Source: UTCHB3 sp008363265
GTDB lineage: Bacteria; Bacteroidota; Ignavibacteria; Ignavibacteriales; Ignavibacteriaceae
DNA length: 64,000 nucleotides
Reading direction: 5' to 3'
NCBI GenBank assembly: GCA_045863055.1
Contig: BTUW01000001.1
Location: 372,001-436,000, forward strand
Below the pieces are notes generated by a model. It worked only from the letters and a program-made list of their open reading frames with translations, was not told the origin of the DNA and did not search any database. Below, one piece after another: positions 35,394 through 43,296 of the stretch. Position 1 is the first letter of the stretch. Every line of letters begins with the position of its first letter. The translations under genes and the position numbers were made by a program.

Positions 35394-35394
35394 C

Positions 35395-36396
35395 CTAATT
35401 GATCCTTATCGAATAGATGAAACCTGTGAGCACGCGACCGAGATCGTAGAGCGTTCCTGCGCTTATGTTCGACATATTGTCGTTCATCGTGTGCCAGTAG
35501 TTCCGCCTCGGATCGCTGGAGCGCCCACCAACGAGCCCAGCGTCAATTATATTGATCGTCTTTATGCCGGCCTCATTTAGGGGCACATGGTCGTCATAGA
35601 TCTCCTGTGAGATAAAATCCTTAAACCGGGTATTTCCCATACTCTGGGCATATTTCCAGACCAGGTCAACTATCTCGCCGGCGTAGTGATTCGAAACAGG
35701 CTCGCGCATGTAAACCGCCTCCTTGTCACCGACGAGATCGAGCAGTATGCCGAAACGCGGCTTCACAGGCAGCGGATTGTTTGCCGCAAAATATTTCGAG
35801 CCAAGGCAATAGCCGTTCAGACTTCCCGATTCGCCGTAATCCTCGGCATCGAAGAGAACGATATCAACCCCAACATTGGGAGGGGTCTTGCCAAGTATCT
35901 CCGCCAGATGAAGCAATACCGCTGTTCCGCTGGCACCGTCGTTGGCGCCGGGGATGGGGGTTTTGTGCTTACTGCTGTCAACTTCCTGATCAGCATGAGG
36001 ACGGCTGTCCCAGTGGGCGCAGAGGAGTATCCGTTTATCCAGTTCAGGCTTGAATGAGGCGATGATATTCGTGAATTTAAGTCGCTCACCCCATGGTACC
36101 GTTGCCTCGAAATCCTGCCTGGTAACCTTTGCCCCCGTCTTCTGAAGCTCTGAAACGAGGAACTCTTTGGTTTTGTCATACGAAGGTTTCCCTGAAACCC
36201 GGGGACCGAATTCAACCTGTTTTCTTACCAGATCATAAACCTTCAAACTGTCAAACTGCGGAATAGTGTCCATTTTCGCGATCTCATAAGCGGGTGGTAA
36301 ATTCCCGGCCGGCTCCTTCACTTCCTCTTTGCCGCAACCGGCCATGTAGAGTGCTAGCAGGACAAACGGGATAACAAAAACTGTTCTTTTATGCAT
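35395..36396 (-). CDS. M28-family zinc peptidase lipoprotein (glutaminyl-cyclase-like)
   Basis: 333 residues with a lipoprotein signal (lipobox MAGC, Cys near residue 21). Zinc ligands in order: His in LLCAHWDSRPHAD, Asp in GANDGASGTAVLL, Glu pair in DAEDYGESGS, and His in DDHVPLNEAG, as in M28 aminopeptidases and bacterial glutaminyl cyclases. Either peptide trimming or N-terminal pyroglutamate formation is possible. The latter would suit an organism with T9SS cargo whose mature ends begin with Gln, but that is inference. It lies 1 bp from menH and 5 bp after dacB. Confidence 0.86.
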   Translation of the reverse strand: MHKRTVFVIPFVLLALYMAGCGKEEVKEPAGNLPPAYEIAKMDTIPQFDSLKVYDLVRKQVEFGPRVSGKPSYDKTKEFLVSELQKTGAKVTRQDFEATVPWGERLKFTNIIASFKPELDKRILLCAHWDSRPHADQEVDSSKHKTPIPGANDGASGTAVLLHLAEILGKTPPNVGVDIVLFDAEDYGESGSLNGYCLGSKYFAANNPLPVKPRFGILLDLVGDKEAVYMREPVSNHYAGEIVDLVWKYAQSMGNTRFKDFISQEIYDDHVPLNEAGIKTINIIDAGLVGGRSSDPRRNYWHTMNDNMSNISAGTLYDLGRVLTGFIYSIRIN

Positions 36397-36401
36397 AATG
36401 C

Positions 36402-37811
36402 CTAATTGTATTTCGCTATTAATTCGCAGATACGGTCCTGATAGTTTCTCGCCGCCGCTGCGGAACCGGTGAAGTTCTGCATCAGGATCGAGAACGATAT
36501 CATGTCACCACTGGCCGCCTTCAAATAACCTGAAAGTGAGCTCACCCCCGAAAGGCTGCCCGTTTTTGCCCTGACATTGTTGTAGGCAAGACCACTTTTC
36601 ATCCTTCCAGCGAGTGTTCCGTCAACCCCGCCTATGGGAAGTGAATTGAAGAATATCGAAAAATTTTCTCCATTCTTTTCGTACAAATAATTGAGGATCG
36701 CCGTCAGCAGGTCGGCACTGACAACATTGTAGCGGGAGACCCCCGAACCATCGGCAAATCTGTAATCTCCCGGTTTCCTTCCGACTCTGACAACGAGACT
36801 GTCGAGGAATTTCTTACCGTCGTTAAATGAAATGTTCTTCTTCCGTGAAATGCTGCCAAGCGCCAGAAGCACCATTTCAGTGTAAAGGTTGTCACTCTTC
36901 TTGTTGAGCTGGTTGATCAGCTTCGAGTAGGGGTGCTGAAATTCGTAGAGCTGCGTCATCTGGTAGCTGCCCTCGGCTTCCCTGATCTTTCCGTTCACTT
37001 TCAGGCCGTTCCTTACCAGCACTTCCTTCACCAGGGTGGCCATGTACAGCTCCGGTTTCCAGACATTAAAGAAGTAGACCAAAGTTTGCGAAGTGGCGGC
37101 AACAGTTCCGCGCACAAATATCCTGTTTGTCCTCTCAAGGTAGTCGCGCCACACCTTCAGATCGTTGTAACTTCCAGTTTTTGCTTCATTTACGATCTCG
37201 AAATAACCGGTAACAGGGTAAACGGTGACAAGGGGTTTCTGTCCTGCTCTTGGTGTGATCATCACCTTTACAGTGTTTCCGTAAACATTCAGGGCCGACA
37301 TGAAAGGCGAGGTTACCGCCCCGTCGTCGTCCCACATCCACCCTTCACCCCAGAAGAGGGAGTCTTTGTAGGAAATGTCGATCACGATATCCCCCTTTAT
37401 CTCCCTTATACCGTGGGCCGTAACCACGTCGAAGATCTTGCTGAGGCTGTCGATCTTAAAATCGGGATCGCACCTCCCCACTATCACAAGGTCGCCTTTC
37501 AGCACATCACCCTCAATTGTTCCTGTGTAACCGAGCGTCGTTGTGAAAGCGAACCTGGGTCCGAGATAAACCAACCCCGCGGCCGAGGTTATTATCTTCA
37601 TGTTGGAGGCCGGATTCATCAGTTTTTTATCCTCATGAGCGTAGATGTCGGTTCCCTTTGTCAGGTTGTGAACCTTTATTCCGGCGAAACAGGAGGTGAA
37701 AAAAGAGTCGCTGAGCAGGGCCTGCATTTCTGCATCGAAAGTCTTCCCTCCCGCCTGAGGCAACAGGGTGGTGAAGGTGATCAAAAGAAGGAGTATGGTT
37801 CTAATAAACAA
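36402..37811 (-). CDS. dacB: D-alanyl-D-alanine carboxypeptidase/endopeptidase (PBP4 type)
   Basis: 469 residues, exported S13-family enzyme that trims peptidoglycan cross-links. Motifs: SxxK in NPASNMKIITSAAG, SxN in NKKSDNLYTEMV and KTG in VRAKTGSLSGVSSLSGYL. A hydrophobic signal peptide occupies about residues 1-20. The first codon is TTG (37809-37811), inside the end of clpS, with an 11-base overlap; no ATG lies near enough to give an intact signal peptide. So clpS, dacB and the M28 gene probably form one transcript that continues into the men genes. Confidence 0.92.
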   Translation of the reverse strand: MFIRTILLLLITFTTLLPQAGGKTFDAEMQALLSDSFFTSCFAGIKVHNLTKGTDIYAHEDKKLMNPASNMKIITSAAGLVYLGPRFAFTTTLGYTGTIEGDVLKGDLVIVGRCDPDFKIDSLSKIFDVVTAHGIREIKGDIVIDISYKDSLFWGEGWMWDDDGAVTSPFMSALNVYGNTVKVMITPRAGQKPLVTVYPVTGYFEIVNEAKTGSYNDLKVWRDYLERTNRIFVRGTVAATSQTLVYFFNVWKPELYMATLVKEVLVRNGLKVNGKIREAEGSYQMTQLYEFQHPYSKLINQLNKKSDNLYTEMVLLALGSISRKKNISFNDGKKFLDSLVVRVGRKPGDYRFADGSGVSRYNVVSADLLTAILNYLYEKNGENFSIFFNSLPIGGVDGTLAGRMKSGLAYNNVRAKTGSLSGVSSLSGYLKAASGDMISFSILMQNFTGSAAAARNYQDRICELIAKYN

Positions 37812-38148
37812 TTTCTGTCCTTAAGGCTATTTCTTCGAGAATTGATGAGACCCGTATGCAGCGTGCATAAGTTCCCTTGAAAACCTCCGCTTTCCCTTCG
37901 CTGTGTGCCTTCATTGTAAGATAAACCGCCCGCTGAGTTGAACAATTCAGCGCTTTTATCAGTTGTCCTATTACCTCATCGAACGAGTGAAAATCATCGT
38001 TGTAGAGGATCACACGGGCCTGAAAGCGGGTTGAAGTGCCGGTATCGACTTCTTCGTCGACCAACGGTTCAGCCACCTGAGTGCTGTCAGGTTTCGGTTC
38101 ATCTTCTGACATGCTGTTCATCGTTCTTGGGTAGTGTTTAATTTCCAT
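37801..38148 (-). CDS. clpS: ClpS adaptor for ClpA/ClpC-dependent N-degron proteolysis
   Basis: 115 residues. The core RVILYNDDFHSFDEVIGQLI (about residues 45-64) and AVYLTMKAHSEGKAEVFKG match ClpS, which delivers proteins with N-degrons to ClpAP. The N-terminal 40 residues are a variable, acidic extension. It overlaps the TTG start of dacB. No clpA gene is nearby. Confidence 0.92.
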   Translation of the reverse strand: MEIKHYPRTMNSMSEDEPKPDSTQVAEPLVDEEVDTGTSTRFQARVILYNDDFHSFDEVIGQLIKALNCSTQRAVYLTMKAHSEGKAEVFKGTYARCIRVSSILEEIALRTEIVY

Positions 38149-38211
38149 TTTTCCTGTTGGAACTATTTAAAACTTAATCACGCAATTTAAAGAAAAAACC
38201 TGCATCTTTAT

Positions 38212-38219
38212 TATTTTTG
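38212..38219 (+). promoter_or_regulatory. Candidate -7 promoter element of the etf operon (TATTTTTG)
   Basis: TATTTTTG lies 39 bases upstream of the etfB ATG; a strong GGAGG ribosome site sits just before the start. No clear -33 box. Confidence 0.4.
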
Positions 38220-38258
38220 TAGTTTAATCTTCTCAAATTCATACATATTGGAGGTCAA

Positions 38259-39005
38259 ATGAAAATAGCTGTTTGCGTCAGCAATGTACCGGACACAGCT
38301 ACGAAGATCAAGATCGCTGCCGGCGGTAAAGAGATCGATAAAGCCGGCGTTACCTTTATAGTTAATCCCTACGACGAATTCGCCATTGAGGAAGCGGTTA
38401 GAACCAAAGAGAAATTCGGCGGTGAAACTGTGGTGATCAGTGTCGGCGACGACTCAAACAAAGAGATAATGAGAAAAGCCCTCGCGATGGGGATCGATTC
38501 CGGAGTCCTTCTGAAGACTTCCGGTGCTCTCGATTCAAACGGAGTGGCCACTCTCCTCGCTGACGAGATCAAATCGGGCGGATACGACATTGTCTTCATG
38601 GGCAAACAGTCTGTTGACTACGACTCATCGGTTACAGGGCAGCTCACAGCTGCCAAGGCAGGCTTCAACTGCGTAACTGTGTGCGTCTCCCTCTCGATCG
38701 ACAACGGCGCGATAACCGCCGAACGGGAGATCGAAGGCGGAAGAGAAGTGATAAAATCAGCACTTCCCGCCGTTATCACAGCTCAAAAAGGGCTCAACGA
38801 CCCAAGATATCCCAACCTTAAAGGGATCATGGACGCGAAAAGGAAGCCACTGGCCGAAAAGCCCGTTTCCGCCCCCGCGCCTCTCGTCGAGGTTGTTGAA
38901 ATGTCCCTCCCGGCTCCAAAAGCCGCAGGTAGAATTGTCGGCACTGATGCTTCCGCCGTTCCGGAACTCGTGCGCCTGTTAAGAGAAGAAGCCAAAGTGA
39001 TATAA
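38259..39005 (+). CDS. etfB: Electron transfer flavoprotein, beta subunit
   Basis: 248 residues. ETF beta: VNPYDEFAIEEAVRTKEKFG, VVISVGDDSNKEIMRKALAMG (nucleotide-binding), FMGKQSVDYDSSVTGQL and the family signature around LPAVITAQKGLNDPRYPNLK. With EtfA it carries electrons from acyl-CoA or other dehydrogenases to a membrane quinone oxidoreductase. First gene of the etfB-etfA-DUF151 unit, with ATG preceded by GGAGG. Confidence 0.95.
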   Translation: MKIAVCVSNVPDTATKIKIAAGGKEIDKAGVTFIVNPYDEFAIEEAVRTKEKFGGETVVISVGDDSNKEIMRKALAMGIDSGVLLKTSGALDSNGVATLLADEIKSGGYDIVFMGKQSVDYDSSVTGQLTAAKAGFNCVTVCVSLSIDNGAITAEREIEGGREVIKSALPAVITAQKGLNDPRYPNLKGIMDAKRKPLAEKPVSAPAPLVEVVEMSLPAPKAAGRIVGTDASAVPELVRLLREEAKVI

Positions 39006-39017
39006 GGAGAAGATGAA

Positions 39018-39980
39018 ATGCCCAAAATGATATTGGCTGTTATTGAACAGCGTGAAGGTAAGATCAAGAAATCAGCCCTTGAAGTGGCCTCAACCGCCGC
39101 TAAACTGGCTTCAACTTACGGATGTGGTGTCGCCGCCGTTGTGCCCGCGGCATCAGTTGAAGGTATCGAAGCTCTCGCGAACTGCGGAGTCGGTAAGATA
39201 ACCGTCCTCTCAGATGCTGGTTTCGCCAACTACTCAACCTCGGGCTACGCGAAAGCTGTCGTTGATTTCGCGAAGAACGCCGGTGCCGATACCCTGATAT
39301 TCTCAGGTACCGCCCTCGGTAAGGATCTGGCCCCTGCAGTTGCCGCCGGACTCGATGCCGCTATAGTTACTGACGCGATCTCACTCGAAGACAATGGTGG
39401 CGACATCGTTGCAGTAAGACCCGTTTTCGCCGGTAAAGCACTCCAGAAGGTTGTGGCCAGATCGGCCAACAAGGTTTTCACCTTGAGACCTAACGTTTTC
39501 CCCGTGGTAGAGTCCCCCGTTACCGCTTCTGTTGAGACAGTTGCCGTCGCCGGTGCCGACCTTACAACCACCGCCACTGAGATAAAGAAGGCGGGCGGAA
39601 AACTTGATGTGGCAGAAGCGAACATTATCGTTTCAGGTGGCCGCGGCTTGAAAGAGTCGGGCAACTTCCACATGGTCGAAGAGCTCGCCGAAGTTCTCGG
39701 TGCAGCCGTCGGCGCGTCAAGAGCCGTGGTTGATGCCGGCTGGAGGCCTCACGGTGAGCAGGTTGGCCAGACAGGTAAAACCGTAACCCCAAGTCTCTAT
39801 ATCGCGTGCGGTATCTCGGGCGCCATCCAGCACCTCGCCGGTATGGCCTCATCGAAGTACATCGTCGCGATCAATAAAGACAAAGATGCCCCCATCTTCA
39901 ATGTGGCCGACTACGGTATCGTGGGTGATGTTTTCGAAATTTTGCCCGCTCTCAAGGAAGAACTGAAGAAAGTGATGTAA
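39018..39980 (+). CDS. etfA: Electron transfer flavoprotein, alpha subunit
   Basis: 320 residues. The N-terminal half resembles EtfB. The C-terminal FAD domain shows IIVSGGRGLKESGNFHMVEE, GASRAVVDAGWRPHGEQVGQ, TGKTVTPSLYIACGISGAIQ and IVAINKDKDAPIFNVADYGI, the FAD-binding signature. It starts 12 bp after etfB with an AGGAGA site. No dehydrogenase gene is adjacent, so the electron donor is unknown. Confidence 0.96.
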   Translation: MPKMILAVIEQREGKIKKSALEVASTAAKLASTYGCGVAAVVPAASVEGIEALANCGVGKITVLSDAGFANYSTSGYAKAVVDFAKNAGADTLIFSGTALGKDLAPAVAAGLDAAIVTDAISLEDNGGDIVAVRPVFAGKALQKVVARSANKVFTLRPNVFPVVESPVTASVETVAVAGADLTTTATEIKKAGGKLDVAEANIIVSGGRGLKESGNFHMVEELAEVLGAAVGASRAVVDAGWRPHGEQVGQTGKTVTPSLYIACGISGAIQHLAGMASSKYIVAINKDKDAPIFNVADYGIVGDVFEILPALKEELKKVM

Positions 39981-39982
39981 AA

Positions 39983-40564
39983 TTGCATAAAATAGAGTGT
40001 GAAGTACTTGGTCTTTCAACAAGCCCCGCCGGCGGCGGAGCTTACGTCCTTCTCTTAAAGGAAGTGGACGGCGAGAGGAAACTGCCGATAATCATCGGTC
40101 ATTTCGAAGCCCAGTCGATGGCTTTCGTCATCGAAAAATACCAGCCGGAGAGACCCGGTACTTACGATCTATTGAAATCGATGATTGACAACCTCGGCGC
40201 CACGTGCGTCGAGGTTGTTATTCATGAACTCCTCAACAATACCTACTACGCCAACATCGTCCTCGACGTCTCCGGCTTCACCAACGAAGTGGATGCAAGA
40301 CCCTCCGACGCGATAAACCTCGCCCTCCGCTGTCAGGTGCCGATCTACGTCGCTGAAAAAGTGATGGAAGAGGCAGGCTTCTACCCCGCGAAGGAACCCG
40401 CGAAAGACCCGGAGAACGAAGAGGTCACAGAACGCTCAACCATCCGCGAAACAAAACTCGCCGCCCTGCAGGATAAGCTCCGCGAACTCCTCGAAAACGA
40501 AGACTATGAGCAAGCCGCCAAGATCAGGGATGAGATCACCAAACTCGGCGGAAGCAGCAACTGA
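39983..40564 (+). CDS. Bifunctional-nuclease-domain (DUF151) protein with UVR motif
   Basis: 193 residues. The DUF151/BFN domain (about 1-135) contains LPIIIGHFEAQSMAFVIEK and RPSDAINLALRCQVPIYVAE. The C-terminal KLRELLENEDYEQAAKIRDE is a UvrB/UvrC (UVR) motif. DUF151 proteins with this tail are common in Bacteroidota; a nuclease activity has been described for plant and mycobacterial relatives, but the bacterial role is unclear. It begins with TTG (39983-39985), 2 bp after the etfA stop, so it is probably translated with etfA. Confidence 0.85.
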   Translation: MHKIECEVLGLSTSPAGGGAYVLLLKEVDGERKLPIIIGHFEAQSMAFVIEKYQPERPGTYDLLKSMIDNLGATCVEVVIHELLNNTYYANIVLDVSGFTNEVDARPSDAINLALRCQVPIYVAEKVMEEAGFYPAKEPAKDPENEEVTERSTIRETKLAALQDKLRELLENEDYEQAAKIRDEITKLGGSSN

Positions 40565-40583
40565 TTTTTAAATGTGAAATATT

Positions 40584-40727
40584 ATTCGCCGCGGCGAAGT
40601 GAAATGTTATTCACCCTTCGGGCGGATCAGGGTGGAGTGTGGGGTCTGGTGTGAATTAAACCCAATCCGCCACGGCGGACCAAACACTATACCCTACACC
40701 CCAATCCGCCGCGGCGGACCAAACACC
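40584..40727. repeat. Mosaic repeat: CGCCGCGGCG palindromes, GTGAAAT and ACCAAACAC units
   Basis: This gap between the DUF151 gene and a T9SS cargo gene holds TTCGCCGCGGCGAA (40585-40598) followed by GTGAAATG, GGATCAGGGTGGAGTGTGG (40624-40642), TCCGCCACGGCGGA (40666-40679) and TCCGCCGCGGCGGA (40705-40718), the last two each followed by CCAAACAC. The 23 bases at 40584-40606 recur exactly at 63882-63904. Non-coding. Confidence 0.75.
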
Positions 40728-40731
40728 AACT

Positions 40732-42504
40732 TTACTTCATCAGTATCATCTTCCTGGTGGCGGTGAATTTACTTCCGTCAACTCCGTTTGCTTCGAGGGT
40801 GTAGAAATAGACACCACTGATCAAACCGGCGGCATTTACATTGATATTGTAATTTCCGGCGGCCTGATTGTCTGAAAGGACGTTCATCACTTCCTGACCC
40901 AACGGATTGTAAATCTTTAAACTTACCTTTGAATCTACCTTCAGCGAAAAACTGATCGAAGTTGAAGGATTGAACGGATTCGGGTAATTCTGGTTTAACG
41001 AATACTCGTTCGGGTTTGAAATATCCACTTCCACAACTTTCGAATAAGCACTGGTTCCGTCCAGATCGATCTGATTCAACCTGTAGTAAACCTTACCGGC
41101 AGAAATGTTGGCATCTGTGAACGAGTAGCTGTGTGTGCTGGTCGAAGTGCCGTTTCCGTTAACGAATCCGATCTTCTCCCAGTTTTCGCCCGTTCTCTTC
41201 TCAACAGAAAACCCGTGGTTGTTGGTTTCGGTCGCGGTCGACCAGTCAAGAATCACTTTGTTACCGTAAACGCCGGCCTGAAATGAAGTAAGTTCAACCG
41301 GAACCACATTCGATGAATTCCAGTAAACCTTGTTTCCGGTACCCGTTTCGGCTTCATATGCCACACCGGTTCCGTTGTAGAACGGGAGTTCCACGGTTAT
41401 CGGTTTGCAGTTATCGGTCGAGTAGAAAGCAGGAGCACCATTTACATGCAGGAATGGCTGGAATGTCGCGCCATCCTGAAGTGCAGACCCGAACATGATC
41501 TTGTCAGTAACTGATGTTGCCGGACCCGCCTGCGCGCTGTCGGCATGATAAACCATGCTGAATCCGCCTCCGGCAGGTTTTTTGGCGGAAATATCAAATC
41601 CGTACTGATTTACTGTTTCGTCAGGACTGATCCTGAATTCAGCCCCGTATGTTAGGCCGCCATCAGTACTCTTCCGTGCCCAGAGCTGCGAACTTCCATC
41701 AAGCTTGGTATAAACGAACCACGCGACACCATTTCCGCCAACCGTTTTATACTGGTATTTGGGGAGTGTCGAGGTTGCAATATCCTGAAATGTTGCCGAG
41801 GCGAGCGTTCCCGGGGCTGTCTCACGATATCTGACCGCCCTGATAACAGATGTGGCGGTATCTGCGAGTATGGGACCAATGTAGTTAATGAAAAGCGTAT
41901 CCCCGCTCACTGATTTCGTCATAACCGGCATGGCAGCCGAAGAACTTATGTTTCCTCTGAATCCCCAATTCATGCCGTAGTCAACCGATCCATATCTTAC
42001 CAGGGAGTTATTGGCAAGGGAATCGAGAAATACATACATCGAGTTCGTGGAAGATATCTCCGCATCGAACGACCTGTACCCGCCCGTGGCATGTATTTGG
42101 TAGATCCAAGATGAATTGACATTCCAGAAATACACTGTGTTATTGACCTGGAAAAAGCAGTAAACCGAGTCAAGAGAGTTCTTTACAAGTTTGATCTTCT
42201 CATAGTGTGCACGGTCGCTCACGCCCGCAAGAGAAAACCATGTCACTCCCCCATCGGTCGATTTTCTTACGACAAGACCCAGGTTCAGCGTTGAGAGGGT
42301 ATCGTTGATGGCAATGTAAATATCGCCGTTCGATGTCTGTACCCCCGACATCATGCCGGCAGGTTTGTAATTGAGAACGACATAATCAGTACCCCACTCA
42401 TTCTGGTTTCCTGAAGCGTATACAGGTTTCTCAACCTTCATATTCTGGGAAAATCCAATGAATGAGAGGGCACAAAAAAGAAGAAATGTGGAAATATAGC
42501 GCAT
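40732..42504 (-). CDS. T9SS cargo with sialidase/BNR-like repeats and type A sorting domain
   Basis: About 590 residues from ATG 42502-42504 (MRYISTFLLF), which gives a clean signal peptide ending at GFSQ; the frame is open further upstream but no signal fits there. The N-terminal half has BNR-like Asp-box segments (VVRKSTDGGVTWFSL, WARKSTDGGLTYGAEF) suggesting a beta-propeller. A spacer module VPVELTSFQAGVYGNKVILD and WSTATETNNHGFSVEKR (fibronectin-like) is followed by the sorting domain, NQNYPNPFNPSTSISFSL to KMILMK. It is secreted to the cell surface by T9SS. Ligand or enzymatic role unknown. Confidence 0.86.
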   Translation of the reverse strand: MRYISTFLLFCALSFIGFSQNMKVEKPVYASGNQNEWGTDYVVLNYKPAGMMSGVQTSNGDIYIAINDTLSTLNLGLVVRKSTDGGVTWFSLAGVSDRAHYEKIKLVKNSLDSVYCFFQVNNTVYFWNVNSSWIYQIHATGGYRSFDAEISSTNSMYVFLDSLANNSLVRYGSVDYGMNWGFRGNISSSAAMPVMTKSVSGDTLFINYIGPILADTATSVIRAVRYRETAPGTLASATFQDIATSTLPKYQYKTVGGNGVAWFVYTKLDGSSQLWARKSTDGGLTYGAEFRISPDETVNQYGFDISAKKPAGGGFSMVYHADSAQAGPATSVTDKIMFGSALQDGATFQPFLHVNGAPAFYSTDNCKPITVELPFYNGTGVAYEAETGTGNKVYWNSSNVVPVELTSFQAGVYGNKVILDWSTATETNNHGFSVEKRTGENWEKIGFVNGNGTSTSTHSYSFTDANISAGKVYYRLNQIDLDGTSAYSKVVEVDISNPNEYSLNQNYPNPFNPSTSISFSLKVDSKVSLKIYNPLGQEVMNVLSDNQAAGNYNINVNAAGLISGVYFYTLEANGVDGSKFTATRKMILMK

Positions 42505-42676
42505 TTTTATCTCGCTGATGGATGATGAATGAACGATTAAATAAATTTTCAATAACTTTAAATAAAATACATTAATCAAATGACTTATGCAACGGGGTTA
42601 TTCGAAGAAATTATTATTTTCAGGAGGGGGCGATCACAGGTGCATCACTGCGCCGCGGGCGGACCAAACACTCCTC

Positions 42677-42708
42677 TTGACTCATATTACTCAAAATCCT
42701 TATTTTAG
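42677..42708 (+). promoter_or_regulatory. Promoter-like TTG-N21-TATTTTAG before the candidate small RNA
   Basis: TTG (42677-42679) and TATTTTAG (42701-42708, one mismatch to TAnnTTTG) are separated by 21 bases. A start near 42713 would place the first base of the RNA at its 5' hairpin. Confidence 0.3.
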
Positions 42709-42712
42709 CATT

Positions 42713-42782
42713 GTCAATAGGAAACTATTGGCTCCCATTGGCCCCGTTGTACCTTAGCCCGGCGCATACGGGGCTTTTTTTT
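42713..42782 (+). ncRNA. Candidate small structured RNA with GAAA-capped hairpin and terminator
   Basis: GTCAATAG, loop GAAA and CTATTGGC form an 8-bp stem (one G-T pair) with a GNRA tetraloop at 42713-42732. A 10-base linker leads to GCCCCGT (42741-42747) and ACGGGGC (42768-42774), a 7-bp stem with a 20-base loop followed by eight T. No ORF or ribosome site is present, and the nearest gene starts on the other strand. I do not recognise it as tRNA, 6S, SRP or a known riboswitch. Confidence 0.45.
42741..42782 (+). terminator. Rho-independent terminator of the candidate small RNA
   Basis: GCCCCGT and ACGGGGC stem, 20-base loop, then TTTTTTTT. There is no plus-strand gene within 2 kb upstream, which implies a short transcript. 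Confidence 0.75.
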
Positions 42783-42887
42783 ATACTGCCCGGCACCCTG
42801 ATGATTTAACAATCAATGTTTAACTTTTTCGGGCTTGGTCGCCGGCAGTGGATCAGGGTGGAGATTTAAATATGAATCGTTATTTCC

Positions 42888-42915
42888 CTACCGACATTTC
42901 GCCCCTGCAGGGCGA
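42888..42915. repeat. Hairpin plus CTACCGACAT repeat, copy A
   Basis: CTACCGACATTTCGCCCCTG followed by CAGGGCGA. The reverse strand reads as a short GC hairpin followed by ATGTCGGTAG, the same layout as copies at 43082, 43155 and 63947. Confidence 0.6.
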
Positions 42916-43081
42916 TTCACGGATGATCATTCGTGTTTTACCCTACCCCTGTTAAACCCCTGACGGGGTTAGGGTCCAGCTTCGCTGGATCGCGAGCCGG
43001 GATGTTCGAAGAATCCGAGTGGGGCTGCACCACAAAGTGATTGATGGAGGTGCGTTTCAATCCCCGTGCTGACGCACGGGG

Positions 43082-43116
43082 CTACCGTATGTCGCCCGCC
43101 GAAGGCGGGCTGATCC
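43082..43116. repeat. Hairpin plus CTACCGTATGT repeat, copy B
   Basis: CTACCGTATGTCG, then GCCCGCC, loop GAA and GGCGGGC, then TGATCC. Same layout as copy A, with a perfect 7-bp stem. Confidence 0.6.
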
Positions 43117-43154
43117 TGTGAATCCTCTAATCCGGTAAATCTTGATTCAGACGA

Positions 43155-43188
43155 TTACCATATATCGCCCGTCATAGCGGACTGATCC
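43155..43188. repeat. Hairpin repeat, degenerate copy C
   Basis: TTACCATATATCGCCCGTCA then TAGCGGACTGATCC. It matches copy B position by position with several substitutions and a weaker stem. Confidence 0.5.
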
Positions 43189-43296
43189 CGCGGAAATCCG
43201 CGTTATCTGCGTCATCCGCGGTCTATCAAAAACTCCGGATGGCACCACACCATACCCCAATCCGCCGCGGCGGACTAAACCCTCCACCCTAAATTA

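Larger units (their letters stand above)
42505..43296. other. Gene-free island of about 790 bp: candidate small RNA and several hairpin repeats
   Basis: No credible ORF. From left to right: the promoter region of the T9SS cargo gene; a GCGCCGCGGGCGGACCAAACAC remnant (split here as GCGCCGCGGG and CGGACCAAACAC) near 42650-42670; a candidate small RNA (42713-42782); an inverted pair CACCCTGAT/ATCAGGGTG (42794-42802, 42852-42860); hairpins CCCCTGACGGGG and TCCAGCTTCGCTGGA near 42.95-43.0 kb; CCCCGTGCTGACGCACGGGG (43061-43080); three hairpin plus ATGTCGGTAG-type units; and TCCGCCGCGGCGGA at 43261-43274. Confidence 0.7.

Noticed and set aside
36933..37880. 315-residue open frame on the plus strand opposite dacB
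   Set aside because: It lies entirely antisense to an intact dacB and the clpS end. The sequence has no family features.
43000..43060. Possible tRNA T-arm (GTTCGAAGAATCC)
   Set aside because: No acceptor stem, D-arm or anticodon arm can be drawn around it, and the T-loop pairing is wrong.
43040..43090. GTTTCAATCC followed by a hairpin, resembling the start of a CRISPR repeat
   Set aside because: Only a single occurrence, no regularly spaced copies, no spacers and no cas genes in the window. It is better explained as one unit of the mosaic repeat island.
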